A stretch of 64,000 nucleotides of DNA from Blastomyces gilchristii SLH14081. Taxonomy: Eukaryota; Ascomycota; Eurotiomycetes; Onygenales; Ajellomycetaceae. The stretch covers positions 2,921,893 through 2,985,892 of the forward strand of contig NW_003101681.1 in NCBI RefSeq assembly GCF_000003855.2, written 5' to 3'. The notes under the pieces were generated by a model that saw only the letters and a list, made by a program, of their open reading frames with translations, was not told the origin of the DNA and did no database searches. Position numbers and translations under genes: made by a program. How positions within the stretch are numbered: the first letter of the stretch is position 1; each line of letters begins with the position of its first letter. This document shows, one piece after another, positions 50,025 through 60,152 of the stretch.

Positions 50025-50340
50025 TGTCTGCTGATTATGTATTGAATATAGTTGCTGAGGTATCTTTTTGTATTTTTCTGCCCAGGATGAGCCAGATTGA
50101 AAGAGGCAGTATGAGAGTGGGACTTGGTGTTGATGTCTTGATACATCAAAGACAGAGAGGGTTTTTCATGGAGAATGCACTTCAGATGTGTCTGTTGATT
50201 ATGTGCTTGATACTATTACTGAGGTATCTTTTTGTATTTTCCTGCCGGAGTTGGGCCAGATTGGGAAGGGCGGTACGTGGGTGAGACTTGGTGTTGATGT
50301 TTTGGAACATCAAAGATAGACAGGGTTTTCATGGAAGTTG
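50025..50340 (-). repeat. 164-bp tandem repeats in the LINE C 5' leader
   Basis: Two near-complete units repeat with a 164-bp period: gaggtatctttttg occurs at 50057 and 50221, and gacttggtgttgatg at 50121 and 50285. They contain an internal palindrome-like tgatacatcaaag/tggaacatcaaag. Units of this kind upstream of ORF1 resemble the promoter monomers of some mammalian LINEs, by analogy only. The surrounding 50090-50660 stretch is GC-rich and little mutated. ORFs in it are shadows. Confidence 0.8.
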
Positions 50341-50660
50341 CTTCTCAGATATCTCCACAATTACAGATTGGAAATCTTCCAAAATCAAGAAGATTGGTGC
50401 ATATGGCTAGGTCTCTTCACCTTACAATTTGTATGGCAATTTGGCCCGGGGTTGTGGTGTGGAAGGGGTGAATGGGGGATAATCCCCACACAGGAATTTC
50501 GAACGTCTGGTTCATGTTTGGCTGGATAACTCCACCACCACACAGGGTATGCGGTAGGCGATGGGGTCAAAATGCTTGTATGATCGAGGGCTTTTCGATG
50601 GATTTATCGCCGGGTTCTTATTCGAAAGAATGAGCGAGTTCGTGGTGAAGCGCTTGATGG

Positions 50661-51498
50661 ATTGATATCTTGATCTCTTTCTTTCATAGATCACTACTCT
50701 TGACTTTATCTCAGACTTTTGAGATAGAAAGCAGTAGTAGCTTGAATGAGAAATGATATATTTTTACTCACCATCAAAATTCAGTTTCTGAAGCAGTATA
50801 AAATTAACTTTTTATTCAAATGCAATTTGAAGACAAGAATAAAATACAATTTAAGTGTCTATTCACATTATTTTGAATAAATGTGATTTTTGAAGAGTTT
50901 TTAAACTTTTTTTGTTGTTTTGTTGTATATTCATACTAAAAGAGAGTAGAGATAGAGTAGAATCTAATCACTATCATCAGATAGTAGATTATAACTATTT
51001 TGAAAAGTAGGAATTTCAACTGTTTACATTATATCTAGTTTATTATCAGAGTCATTTGTCAATTTTCTAATATTAACAGAAGTTTGAGAAATCAAGTTCT
51101 GTTTACATTTAGCTGGAGAATTGAAGTTTGAAGATTTATATAGTTGAGAGTTTCTTCTTTTTCAGCTTGTAGTTGTAGATTTACTGGCTTCAATATTCTC
51201 TTCAGTTCTAGATTGACTTTGAGCTTCATCTTTTCTTCAGTTCTTTTAAGTTCTTGAAGCAAATATACATTCTTTTGAGCTAGATGCATGTTTTTCTTTG
51301 CAATTAACGCATTTAAGCAGAGTATGTTAATGTATTTCATTACTTTTTAATCAAGTTTCACATTTATACTCACTAGTTTTGTGATCTCTAGCACAGAATG
51401 CACATTTTGAGTCTCTAAAACAAGAGATTGCAAAGTGTTCATATCTTTCACAGTTTACACACTGTGTTTGATCTTTGAGATTCATTCTTGTGTCTTTG
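50661..51498 (-). pseudogene. LINE B 5' remnant: ORF1 C-terminal part
   Basis: It parallels LINE C 47138-47960, beginning with ctttctttcatagatcac, and includes the zinc-knuckle end of ORF1 (about 51330-51250). It starts after the second copy of the 16-bp LINE C duplication (50661-50676) and ends at the 5' truncation of LINE B. The ORF at 51092-51340 is in a different frame from the knuckle and is a shadow. Confidence 0.85.
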
Positions 51499-52194
51499 TG
51501 CAGTATCTCGTTTATATAAGTCTGAAAGATGACTGAAGTGTTATAAAGATTAAAAGATAAAACAAGACATTCAAAATTATTATACTTAATATGAAAAGCT
51601 GTTGTTCAAATATTATCTTTGTTAACTCTGATTTTATGATAGATATTCTGTATATCAATTTTTGAGAACATTTTTACTTCAGATAATTGATTAATCATCT
51701 CATTAATTAATGATAATGAATAGTGATTCTCAACTATTATTTTATTGAGATCTCTGTAGTCTATATATAGATGTAGTCTACTATTCTTCTTAAGTTTAAA
51801 TAGTATAAGTGTCTCTGCTGAACTCTTTAATAAATGTATTCAGTTCTTCAATTACACTTTCTCAAGATATTTACATAGAATATTCAATTTCTTTACTGAT
51901 AAGTTGTAGAGAGATCTGTACAGTGCTATTACATCATCTTCAAAATAGATCTTATATTATATCTTAATATCAGAAAACTTTGCTGCTTCTTTTTCTGAAA
52001 AGACATTCTTATAATCTGTAAAGAGATATTATATTTATTCATCTTTAATAATAAATACTGTTAATAATTTTATAGTAAGAGTGATGAATTCTTCATCTAT
52101 TCTTAAGTCTCAGTCATCTGCTATATAGTATATCAACTCTATCTTTTTCTCAAGATTCTTCTGATGAAACTCTTCAGATTTCTCTATTACTATC
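51499..52194 (-). pseudogene. Gypsy I RT, first half
   Basis: Minus strand: IDYRDLNKIIVENHYSLSLI (near 51780), FSKIDIQNIYHKIRV, then TTAFHIKYNNFECLVLSFNLYNTSVIFQTYIN close to 51540, the FEFxVMPFGLTNAPxTFQ block. It ends at the LINE B insertion and continues at 14535 with YLDN. Confidence 0.87.
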
Positions 52195-52501
52195 TGTGGC
52201 GGGCTGCGCCCGATCAATTATATAGACTATTCCGTTACACTCCATAGATTCTTCCGCTTCACTCTCGAACATGTACACTCTGATTCTCGGCCATTCTCAA
52301 TCACCGATCCTCAGCCGCCATGAATGCGTATAGATTCTTCCGCCCCGAAGCTCCACTATGTATGTGACCACATATGTGTATAAATATCCATCTCAATTGC
52401 TGATTTCTACACTTTCTCTTTCTTTCCTTCTCTAATGTTTTTCTCTTGATTATATAAGACCTATAATATTATACCGATCTATTCAGCATAGGTCTCTTAC
52501 A
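52195..52501 (+). repeat. 5' LTR of J (307 bp)
   Basis: CpG-rich and little mutated at its left half (tgtggcgggctgcgcccg). It has tatataagac near its right end (a possible TATA element) and ends cttaca. Confidence 0.92.
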
Positions 52502-54100
52502 CTAGAAAAATGTTCATCATCTTCTTATTAGGAATGATTATCCATGCATTGTCTCCTCATTAGAAATGATTATTCATCAAGAGATATCTGAACATGTAAC
52601 AACATGTAAGAAAGAGAAACAACAGTTAAGTGAACACTGAGTTCTCAGATAGAAGCTTGCTCACCAGTTACTCTGACTCTGCAACAAAATCTTACAAAGA
52701 GAGTAAGATCTTATAAAGAGAATGTCAGTGAAAAACTTGAGAGTACTGACACTCAGACATATGAGATATTCATACAATTACATATCTGACGATTGATACA
52801 ATCATGTCTAATGATAATATGAAACCCTTGAATGCAAGTATAGATACAATGCCACAGTGACTCTGAGCAATGTTGAAATTACAATAATAATAAATAACTG
52901 ATATGCATGCAACTTAATAACTTCAATACAAAGAGATTCAACAATTTACTCATGCAATTTCAACATCTACAGAATTGAATATAAAAGCACTGAAGAAATG
53001 CTTAGATACTCTCACATATTTTAATACTTCTGATCTCACTCTCTACTCATCATGAAGAATGGAAATGCTTGTGAAACTGAGTGTAGATGAAAATGTCATT
53101 GATTTATTAATCAATCAAGATTGATATATCAATGAATGATTGAAGAATCGCATGAAACAGAAGTTTCATTTATGAATGAAAGCATGTGAATCAGTGTTGT
53201 GAATACCTGGCAATATTATCAAATATCTTAATATTCTATTTTAAGACACTGTTATACAACAGAAAGTATTAGATTAGTTATAGAGTATCTGACAGAGAAA
53301 CACTTCTCTTACAACATTCATCTCTGACTTTAATATCAAGATTCTAGAAGCAGGTGATCAATCTTGAAAGAATTGAATGAAGATTAGCATGCTCAAGAAG
53401 ACATTGACTTTCAAACTCTTACAGACTCTTGTAAGTGTAGATAAAGATCAGACTTATAAGAACTTCTGTACACAGCTTCAGATATTGAATGACTGTCTTA
53501 TCAAGCTCAAGAGTATACAGAACAGTGATAGAAGACATTATATTTCAGTCACTCACAGACCTGTGCTGAAGAATAATAACAATGATACAGATGCTATGAA
53601 CTGAGTAGACTCAAATGTCTATACATAAGCAAGGGTCTCTGCTGTCTGAACAGGCTTCTAAGTCTCTGAGATCACTCTCAAAGAAGTCACTGATTGATGT
53701 TAATATGAAGTGTGTATCAACTTTAACTGATCAGAATACATTGCTTTTAACTACTGATTAATTTATATGTCTTCACACTTAAGAGAAAGATCAGTGTCTT
53801 CTTATTCAAAGAATGAATCAGTATCTGTTCACATCAATCATGTTACATTAGAGAAAGATTCAGAAGATAACTACAAGAATGTCTCAGTGAAACAGAAAAA
53901 AGATTAGCTTCTATTCAAATTTGTAAACAGAAGCTTGAAGAGGTCAGATGACAATGATTTGCAGAGAAAATGACAATGAATATGATTCTTATATCTACTG
54001 TGATTGATAATATATATAATATGAAAGTCATGACAGACAGTGATTTATATCACTATGCAATGATAAAATCTTCAGTCATAAGATGTCATAATCTTCAGCA
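52502..54100 (+). pseudogene. gag region of J
   Basis: Broken plus-strand frames. The open fragment 53377-53604 (KISMLKKTLTFKLLQTLVSV...FCTQLQILNDCLIKL) has the helical pattern of a Ty3 capsid region. The same DNA is present in element N (1-2078, reverse). No zinc knuckle could be confirmed. Confidence 0.6.
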
Positions 54101-54599
54101 TATTCTCTTATCAAAACCCTGACTTCTCAGAGGATTTGATCATTTAAAAGACATTTGAACCTGTTACATAGTGAAGTTAATCATAGATATGAGAGAATAT
54201 CAATGTGAAGATGTCTATATATATTAAGTTGATAATGTTGATCATAATCTTATATTAGAACTTGTCTGACTATCTGAACAAGACATCTTATTAAACACTT
54301 GAAACAGAAGCTTGATATTCTCTAATAATGATGGAATTCATGAAGATGACATTCACAAGATCATGAATCTGACACAGATCTCTGTCAATGTGTATGAAAT
54401 GCTCTGAAAAAGAAGTCACTGACAGTGAGATTATGTGATAATCTATTCTGTCAGTCTGACTGATATTAAAAAGGCTCTAGAAAGGTTATTCTGTGTTATA
54501 ATAACAGATTCTCATATGAAACTCTCTCAATAATATCATGAATATCTAGATGTCTTCTGATAAGATAATATTATAAATATACCTCTCTTACAAGGTTCT

Positions 54600-57200
54600 G
54601 AAGTGAATCACAGTATCAAGTTAGAGAAAAAGAATGATAAGAACTCTGAACTGCTATGAGATTCTCTTTATAACATATTTCAAGATGAACTTCATCTTTG
54701 AAAGACACTCAATGATCTATTGAATAAAGAATTCATACACATTAGCAACTCTTCTGTCACAGCCTCTATTCTCTTTACAAAGAAACCAGGTGAAGAACTT
54801 CAGTTCTGAATGAATTATTAAGAATTGAACAGATTAACAAAGAAAGATCATTATTCTTTATCTCTTATCAATGAAACTCTAGCTCATATTGAATAAGCTC
54901 AATAATTTTCAAAGTTAGATATCATGACTGTGTTTCATAAGATTCACATTGCTGAAGGAGATGAGTGATTTACAGTATTCTGAACATAATATGATCTCTT
55001 TGAATGAGTAGTCACACTCTTTGAACTGATCAATACTCTCAGTACATTTCAGAAGTATATTAACTGAGCACTCTGAGACTTTCTTGATGAATTTATATCT
55101 ACTTATCTAGATAATATTCTCATCCTCACTGATGAATTCAGAAAGAAATATCAAGAGCATGTGCAAAGAGTATTACAATAACTATGAGAAGTGAGACTAT
55201 TAATTAATATTGATAAGTGTGATTTCAAAGTCAAGAGTACTAAATACTTAGATTTCATTATAGAAGCTGGTAAGAAGATCTGAATGAATTCTGAGAAAGT
55301 CTCTGCTATTCTTCAATAAGAGGTCTTATACACTGTGAAAGATGTATGAAGCTTTATCAGATTTGCTAACTTCTATCAGTAATTTATATGAAACTTCTCA
55401 GATATTATGAGATCACTTACAGAACTTACTAAGAAAGACTCAGTATTTTAATAATCAGTAAATGCTGAAGCTGCATTTATACAGATAAAGAAGATATTCA
55501 TTAATATCTCTCTACTAATAATATTCAATTCTGATTATAAGACAGTTGTTGAAGCTGATTTCTCTGACTATATAACAGAAGAAGTGATGTTGTAATATGA
55601 TAATAAAGATGTTCTATAATTATGTGTCTTTATATCTAAGAAACTGAGTTCTGCTGAATGCAATTATGAGATCTATAATAAGAAACTTCTTATAATTATA
55701 TACTGTTTAGAAGAATGAGACTCTGAACTCTGAAGTATCTCTGAATTTGAGATAGTCACAGATTATAAAAACCTCAAATACTTTATAACTATCTATAAAC
55801 TCACTGAATGATAGATGCAATGATCTGAGTTTTTAAGCTACTTTCATTTTATAATACACTACTGTTCTGACAGTCAGAACTTGATGACAGATGCTCTCTC
55901 ATGACAAGAGCAAGATATATCATTCAATGTAACAGATACTCACTGAATGAATTGAGAGCACTGACTCTTAAATCTGAAGATACTAGTTAATCAAGATAGA
56001 ACAGCTCACAGCACTATATATACTTCTTCAATTAGAACTATCACTGATATCTCCACTTCTTCTAAACCTACATTAGATAAGCTATGACATACAGCAGCTC
56101 AAACTGATGAACTTCTTCAAGCACTCACTGAAGCAGTATAATAAGAAGTACTCTGATTTTTCTCAGAATTACATGTAAGAATTGACATCTTAGAATGTTC
56201 AATTGATGATAATAATACTCTATGATTCTGTGAACAACACTGAGTCTCTCACTCTGAACTCTTACACACTCAGATAATGCAAGAGATACATAATTTGTAT
56301 ATAACTAATCATTCAGACTGTGATCAACTGTATAGAATGATCTTCTGAGAGTTCTATTAATGTGAGATATTAAACAGCATCAGACAATTTGTCTGAAACT
56401 ATAACTACTATTCTTTCATTATCTTATAAAAGAACTGTAGAAAAGATCTACTGAAATCACTCAATGTTTCTAATAGAATCTGATAAGATGTAGTAATTGA
56501 CTTTACTATTGATCTATCTGAGAGTAAGAGTTATAGAAACATTCTGATCATTGTTAACTGACTAAGTAAAGATATAATATTAAAATCTTGTAATAAGATA
56601 AATACTGAACAAGTTATCAAAGTCTTCTTACAGAGTTCATTCTATCAAATGCATGAGTTACTGAGATCAATAGTATCAGATCAGAGCTGTTAATTTATAA
56701 GCACTCTCTGAACAAGAATCTGTCAAGTTCTCAAGATTATACACTGTCTGTCAACTGTCTATCACTCTGAGACTGATAATGCATCAGAACAGATAATTCA
56801 AACTGTAAAGAACTATCTTTATAAGTTCTGTAATTACTTATAAGATAATTAACATGATCTGCTTCTACATGCAGAGATTACTATCAATGAATGAGATATT
56901 ATTTTAATAGATGTAAGCCTGTTCTTTCTTACACATAGTTATCACATGAAGGTGTTGAATCTTCTAGAGATTACACAGTTCACACTGAATCTCTACAGTC
57001 TGATTCAGATCACTGATAATATAGTAATGAAGCTCTAAGATGTCTGTGATTGAGCAGAGGCCTTCATGGCAACTGTGAAACAAGATTAAGAGAATTAAAT
57101 CAATGTTTACTGAGACTCTGTCAAACAATATAAAATAGAAGATCTGATATGATTGAATCTTAAGAATATATGAATCATACATTCATCTCATACACTAGAC
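54600..57200 (+). pseudogene. pol of J: RT, RNase H, integrase
   Basis: Plus strand, read through stops. RT about 54690-55330: LFTKKPGEELQF and SKLDIMTVFHKIHI, then YLDNILIL with YLDN at 55104-55115 (second Asp of YLDD changed to Asn). RNase H about 55440-55900: [30 protein letters not shown]. Integrase about 56280-57170: VVIDFTIDLSES, MHELLRSIVSDQS, STVYHSETDNASEQIIQ (HPxTDGQxExxN block). The minus-strand ORF 56964-57182 is a shadow. Confidence 0.87.
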
Positions 57201-57551
57201 TACCATTATATCAGATATAAAGTGATAGAAGTTCTAGATAGTCACAACTATTACCTTGACACATCATCAGAGATTTATAATATATTTGATACAAGCTTGC
57301 TCTGCTGCACTGTCACTGATTCATTTCCTTCTCAACTGACTTCTGACTGACAGTCACCAGGCATCATAGAAGAAGATAATGAGCTTGAGTGAGAGATTGA
57401 GAATATTCTCAATGAGAGACTTCACAGCTGCAGTCAGTAATATCTTATAAAATGAGTCAGCTACAATCAACTGATCTGAACTCTGAGTTCTGTGTTATCT
57501 GAAACAGCAGCTCTTGACTGATGAGAACTGCTTCTGAAAGAGAGAAGCTAA

Positions 57552-57880
57552 TGTAACAGGCTGTGCTCAATCAATTATATAGACTATTTCATTACACTTC
57601 ATAGATTCTTCTGCTTCACTTCATAGATTCTTCTACTTCACTCTCAAACACATACACTCTGATTCTCAGTCATTCTTGATTGCTGATTCTCAGCTGCTAT
57701 GAACACATATAGATTCTTCTGCCTTGAAGCTCCACCGCATACATTATTACATATGTGTATAAATATTCACTCTGATCACTGATTTCTACACTTTCTCTTT
57801 CTTTTCTTCTCTAATGTTTTTCTCTTTGTTATATAAGACCTATAATATTATACCGATCTATTCGGCGTAGGCCTCTTACA
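57552..57880 (+). repeat. 3' LTR of J (329 bp)
   Basis: It has the same ends as the 5' LTR, but is 22 bp longer because of a tandem copy of a unit catagattcttctncttca (about 57600-57645). Nearly every CpG of the 5' LTR is TpG or CpA here. Confidence 0.9.
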
Positions 57881-59102
57881 CTATCTCTTCATTAATGAGA
57901 CAGTACTATTATATCTGAGTGACTTAGTTAATGAGAGAATTGTTTTCTCTTAATCACAGAAGATCTAAAATAATGTTCTCATCTATAATATAAACAGTAT
58001 GAAGAAGCAGACTGCTTTTCTTGAAGATTTCTTCTATGTCTGTGATCACACACTTCACTTAAATTATGCTAAAATAGTGATATTTTATTTCATCAGTAAA
58101 TGTCATATAATCTGATAAGTCTATCTTCTTTTAACTCTTTATCAAAGAAAAGAATTAGAATATGAAGTTAATATCTATTTCAGAGTCAAGTAAACATCTC
58201 ACTGATATCTCTTTATTCAAAATATTTATTGTAATTATAATATGAACTCAGAGATATAAGAATTATCAATTCTTTATTTCTTTCTCTTCTTTATCTTTTA
58301 TAGATACATTTGTTAAAAGAAGAGTTAACTTTAAGATAATATCTTCTCAGTTTTTTCTCTTCTTCAGCTTCTTATAATTACTAGTATAGTGATTATCAGC
58401 TCTGCAGTTATAGCAGAGATTTTCATCAAATCTTTTTTAATATTTCTTCATAGTAAGTGAAGAATCAGAATACTTGAAATTCTTCTTTACATTCTTTACA
58501 CCAGAGCTGTCATAGCATTATTTAAATCTTATTATTAATTACTTAGAAGACATCTTATTAATCTTTTTCTCAGCGTATTAATTATTTAAGTAGATTTAGA
58601 AAGTCAAGTTAATAAGCTCAGTGTAATTGATTAATGAACTTTGATACTGTGATATTATTATTCACATTTTATGAGTCAACTTTGTGAGATAAAGCTGTAT
58701 CTATAATCAATTTAAATTATCAGTTAATTTCTCTCAATATTCTTTAAATCTTATACTGAAATCAGAAGAATTCTTATTATCTTATTAATATAATAAGTTG
58801 AATCACTGTGTTACTGTGAAGTCATGATTGAGATAATCTTCAATCTGATTTAGTAGAAAGTCTTTGAATTCCTTTCAAGTTATAATAGTATTAACACACT
58901 CAAGCTCTCTCTTCTTAATGACTTAACTAGTTGCAGAGATGCCTTCAAGAAGGTTGACAATGCATATTACTTATATTTTATAAGTATTAAACTGACTCAC
59001 ATTAAGATGAAATTTTCATTCAAGAGTATAGATAAAGTTGTGAAATTCAGATAATATATTTCTCTTATAATTCAGAGAATCTTCAATCTTAATCTCTCTA
59101 TC
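57881..59102 (-). pseudogene. Gypsy I gag with zinc knuckle and protease region
   Basis: Minus strand. At about 58427-58378 it reads DENLCYNCRADNHYTSNY, a CxxCxxxxHxxxxC zinc knuckle whose last Cys is Tyr. Sequence above it (58450-59090) is the capsid region; below it the protease region is unrecognisable. It is contiguous with the RT fragment at 52194 when J is removed. K is inserted at 59102 (flank ctatc). Confidence 0.75.
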
Positions 59103-59374
59103 TGTAAGAGGTCTACGCTGAATAGATCGGTATAATATTTGTAGATCTTATATAACAAAGTGAAAAATATTAGAAAAGAAAAGAAAAGAGAAAGTACAGA
59201 GATCAGTCATCAGAATGAATATTTATATATGTACATAATAAAGCTTTGAGACAGAAGAATAGGAATTTCATGAGTTTTCAGCTAAGAATCAGCAACTGAG
59301 ACTCAGAGTCTCAGTAGAAATCTGTGAAGTGTAATGAAAAAGTCTATATAATTGATCAGGCGCAGCTCATCACA
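59103..59374 (-). repeat. 3' LTR of K (272 bp)
   Basis: The left end is tgtaagaggtctacgctg and the right end gctcatcaca. It is the same size as the LTR of N, and shorter than those of J, so N and K form a subfamily. Confidence 0.88.
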
Positions 59375-59699
59375 TTAACTTCTCTCTTCTCTGATCATGC
59401 ATAGTTCCCAGCAGTCAAGGGCCGCAGTCTCAGATAACACAGAACTCAGAGTTCAGGTCAGACAATCATAGCTGACTCATTTTACAAGATATTACCAGCT
59501 GCAGCTGTGAGATCTCTCATCAAGAATTTCTTCAATCTCTTATTCAAGTTCATTATCTTCTTCTATGATCCCTGGTGACTGCTAGTTAAAAGTCAGTTGA
59601 GAAGGAAATAGATCAGTAACAGCACAGCAGAGCAAGCTTATATGAAAGATATCATGAATCTCTGATAATGTGTTAATACAGTAGTTGTAACTGTTTAGA

Positions 59700-60118
59700 A
59701 CTTCTATTACTTTATACTTAGTATGACAATGATCTAGTATACAAGATGAGTGTGTGATTCATATATTCTTAAGATTCAATCACATCAGATCTTCTATCTT
59801 ATACTGTTTAGTAGAATCTTATTAAACCTTGATTCAATCTTCTTAATCTTGTTTAGTACTTAATATGAAGACTTCTGCTCAGTCACAGACATCTCAGAGC
59901 TTTATTACTATATTATCAGTAATCTGAATTAAACTGTAAGAGTTCAGTGTAAACTGTGTAGTCTCTAGAAGATTCAATACTTTTATATAATAATCATGTG
60001 TAAGAAAGAACAGACTTATATCTGTTAAAATGACATCTCATTCATTGATAGCAATCTCTGTATGTAGAAGAAGATTATATCAATCATTCTATGAATAATT
60101 ACAGAACTTATACAGATA

Positions 60119-60152
<34 letters not shown>

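Larger units (their letters stand above)
18624..50660 (-). mobile_element. LINE C: probable full-length Tad-like LINE, split by elements F and G
   Basis: It consists of 18624-20244, 27597-28946 and 46040-50660 on the minus strand; together about 7.6 kb, the size expected of a complete Tad-type element. It is flanked by the 16-bp direct repeat attgatatcttgatct (18608-18623 and 50661-50676) in LINE B. The pieces rejoin at the tttaa and aata duplications of F and G, matching the uninterrupted LINE B sequence at 16160-16180 and 17510-17530. It has ORF1, ORF2 and a 5' leader with tandem repeats. All frames are broken. Confidence 0.9.
46040..50660 (-). mobile_element. LINE C 5' part: ORF2 endonuclease, ORF1, 5' leader
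   Basis: Minus strand. From high to low coordinates: 5' leader 50660-49050 with tandem repeats, ORF1 about 49050-47400, then the start of ORF2 with the endonuclease (about 47110-46640, same motifs as LINE B) and the region before RT. It joins 28946 once element G is removed. The plus-strand ORF at 46320-46526 is a shadow. Confidence 0.87.
14547..51498 (-). mobile_element. LINE B: Tad-like non-LTR element, 5'-truncated, split by LINE C
   Basis: It consists of 14547-18623 plus 50677-51498 on the minus strand, about 4.9 kb without the insert. The 3' end at 14547 carries the (AAT)n tail; the 5' end at 51498 is a truncation inside ORF1. Its target duplication, tgcagtatctc, lies at 14536-14546 and 51499-51509 in Gypsy I. 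LINE C is inserted near the ORF1/ORF2 junction, and the two halves rejoin cleanly when compared with LINE C's own sequence at 47100-47160. Confidence 0.9.
52195..57880 (+). mobile_element. Ty3-type LTR retrotransposon J, complete (5.7 kb)
   Basis: LTRs TGTGGCGGGC...CTCTTACA; 5-bp duplication ctatc (52190-52194 and 57881-57885) in Gypsy I. The plus strand holds gag, RT, RNase H and integrase in Ty3 order. N (left edge) and K (right side) are relatives. The 3' segment ends with a purine tract gaaagagagaag before the LTR. It is disabled by many stops. Confidence 0.92.
8902..59102 (-). mobile_element. Gypsy I: outermost Ty3/chromovirus host of the nest (discontinuous)
   Basis: This element is read on the minus strand and survives as three pieces: 8902-14546, 51499-52194 and 57881-59102. 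From right to left these hold gag with a zinc knuckle, the first half of RT, then the RT YLDD half, RNase H, integrase, chromodomain, a long 3' segment and a 3' LTR. LINE B (with everything inside it), J and K are insertions into it. The 5' LTR and gag start are beyond K and outside the window. The order gag-PR-RT-RH-IN-chromodomain defines a chromovirus of Ty3 type. All frames are broken. Confidence 0.85.

Noticed and set aside
50090..50660. Host gene in the GC-rich patch
   Set aside because: Its ORFs overlap on both strands, lie in tandem repeats, and the patch is bounded by the LINE C duplication. It is the LINE leader.
52190..59102. Shared insertion motif ctatc for J and K
   Set aside because: Both show ctatc on the left flank, but the elements are in opposite orientation and the right flank of K is not in view. 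Two cases are too few to claim site preference.
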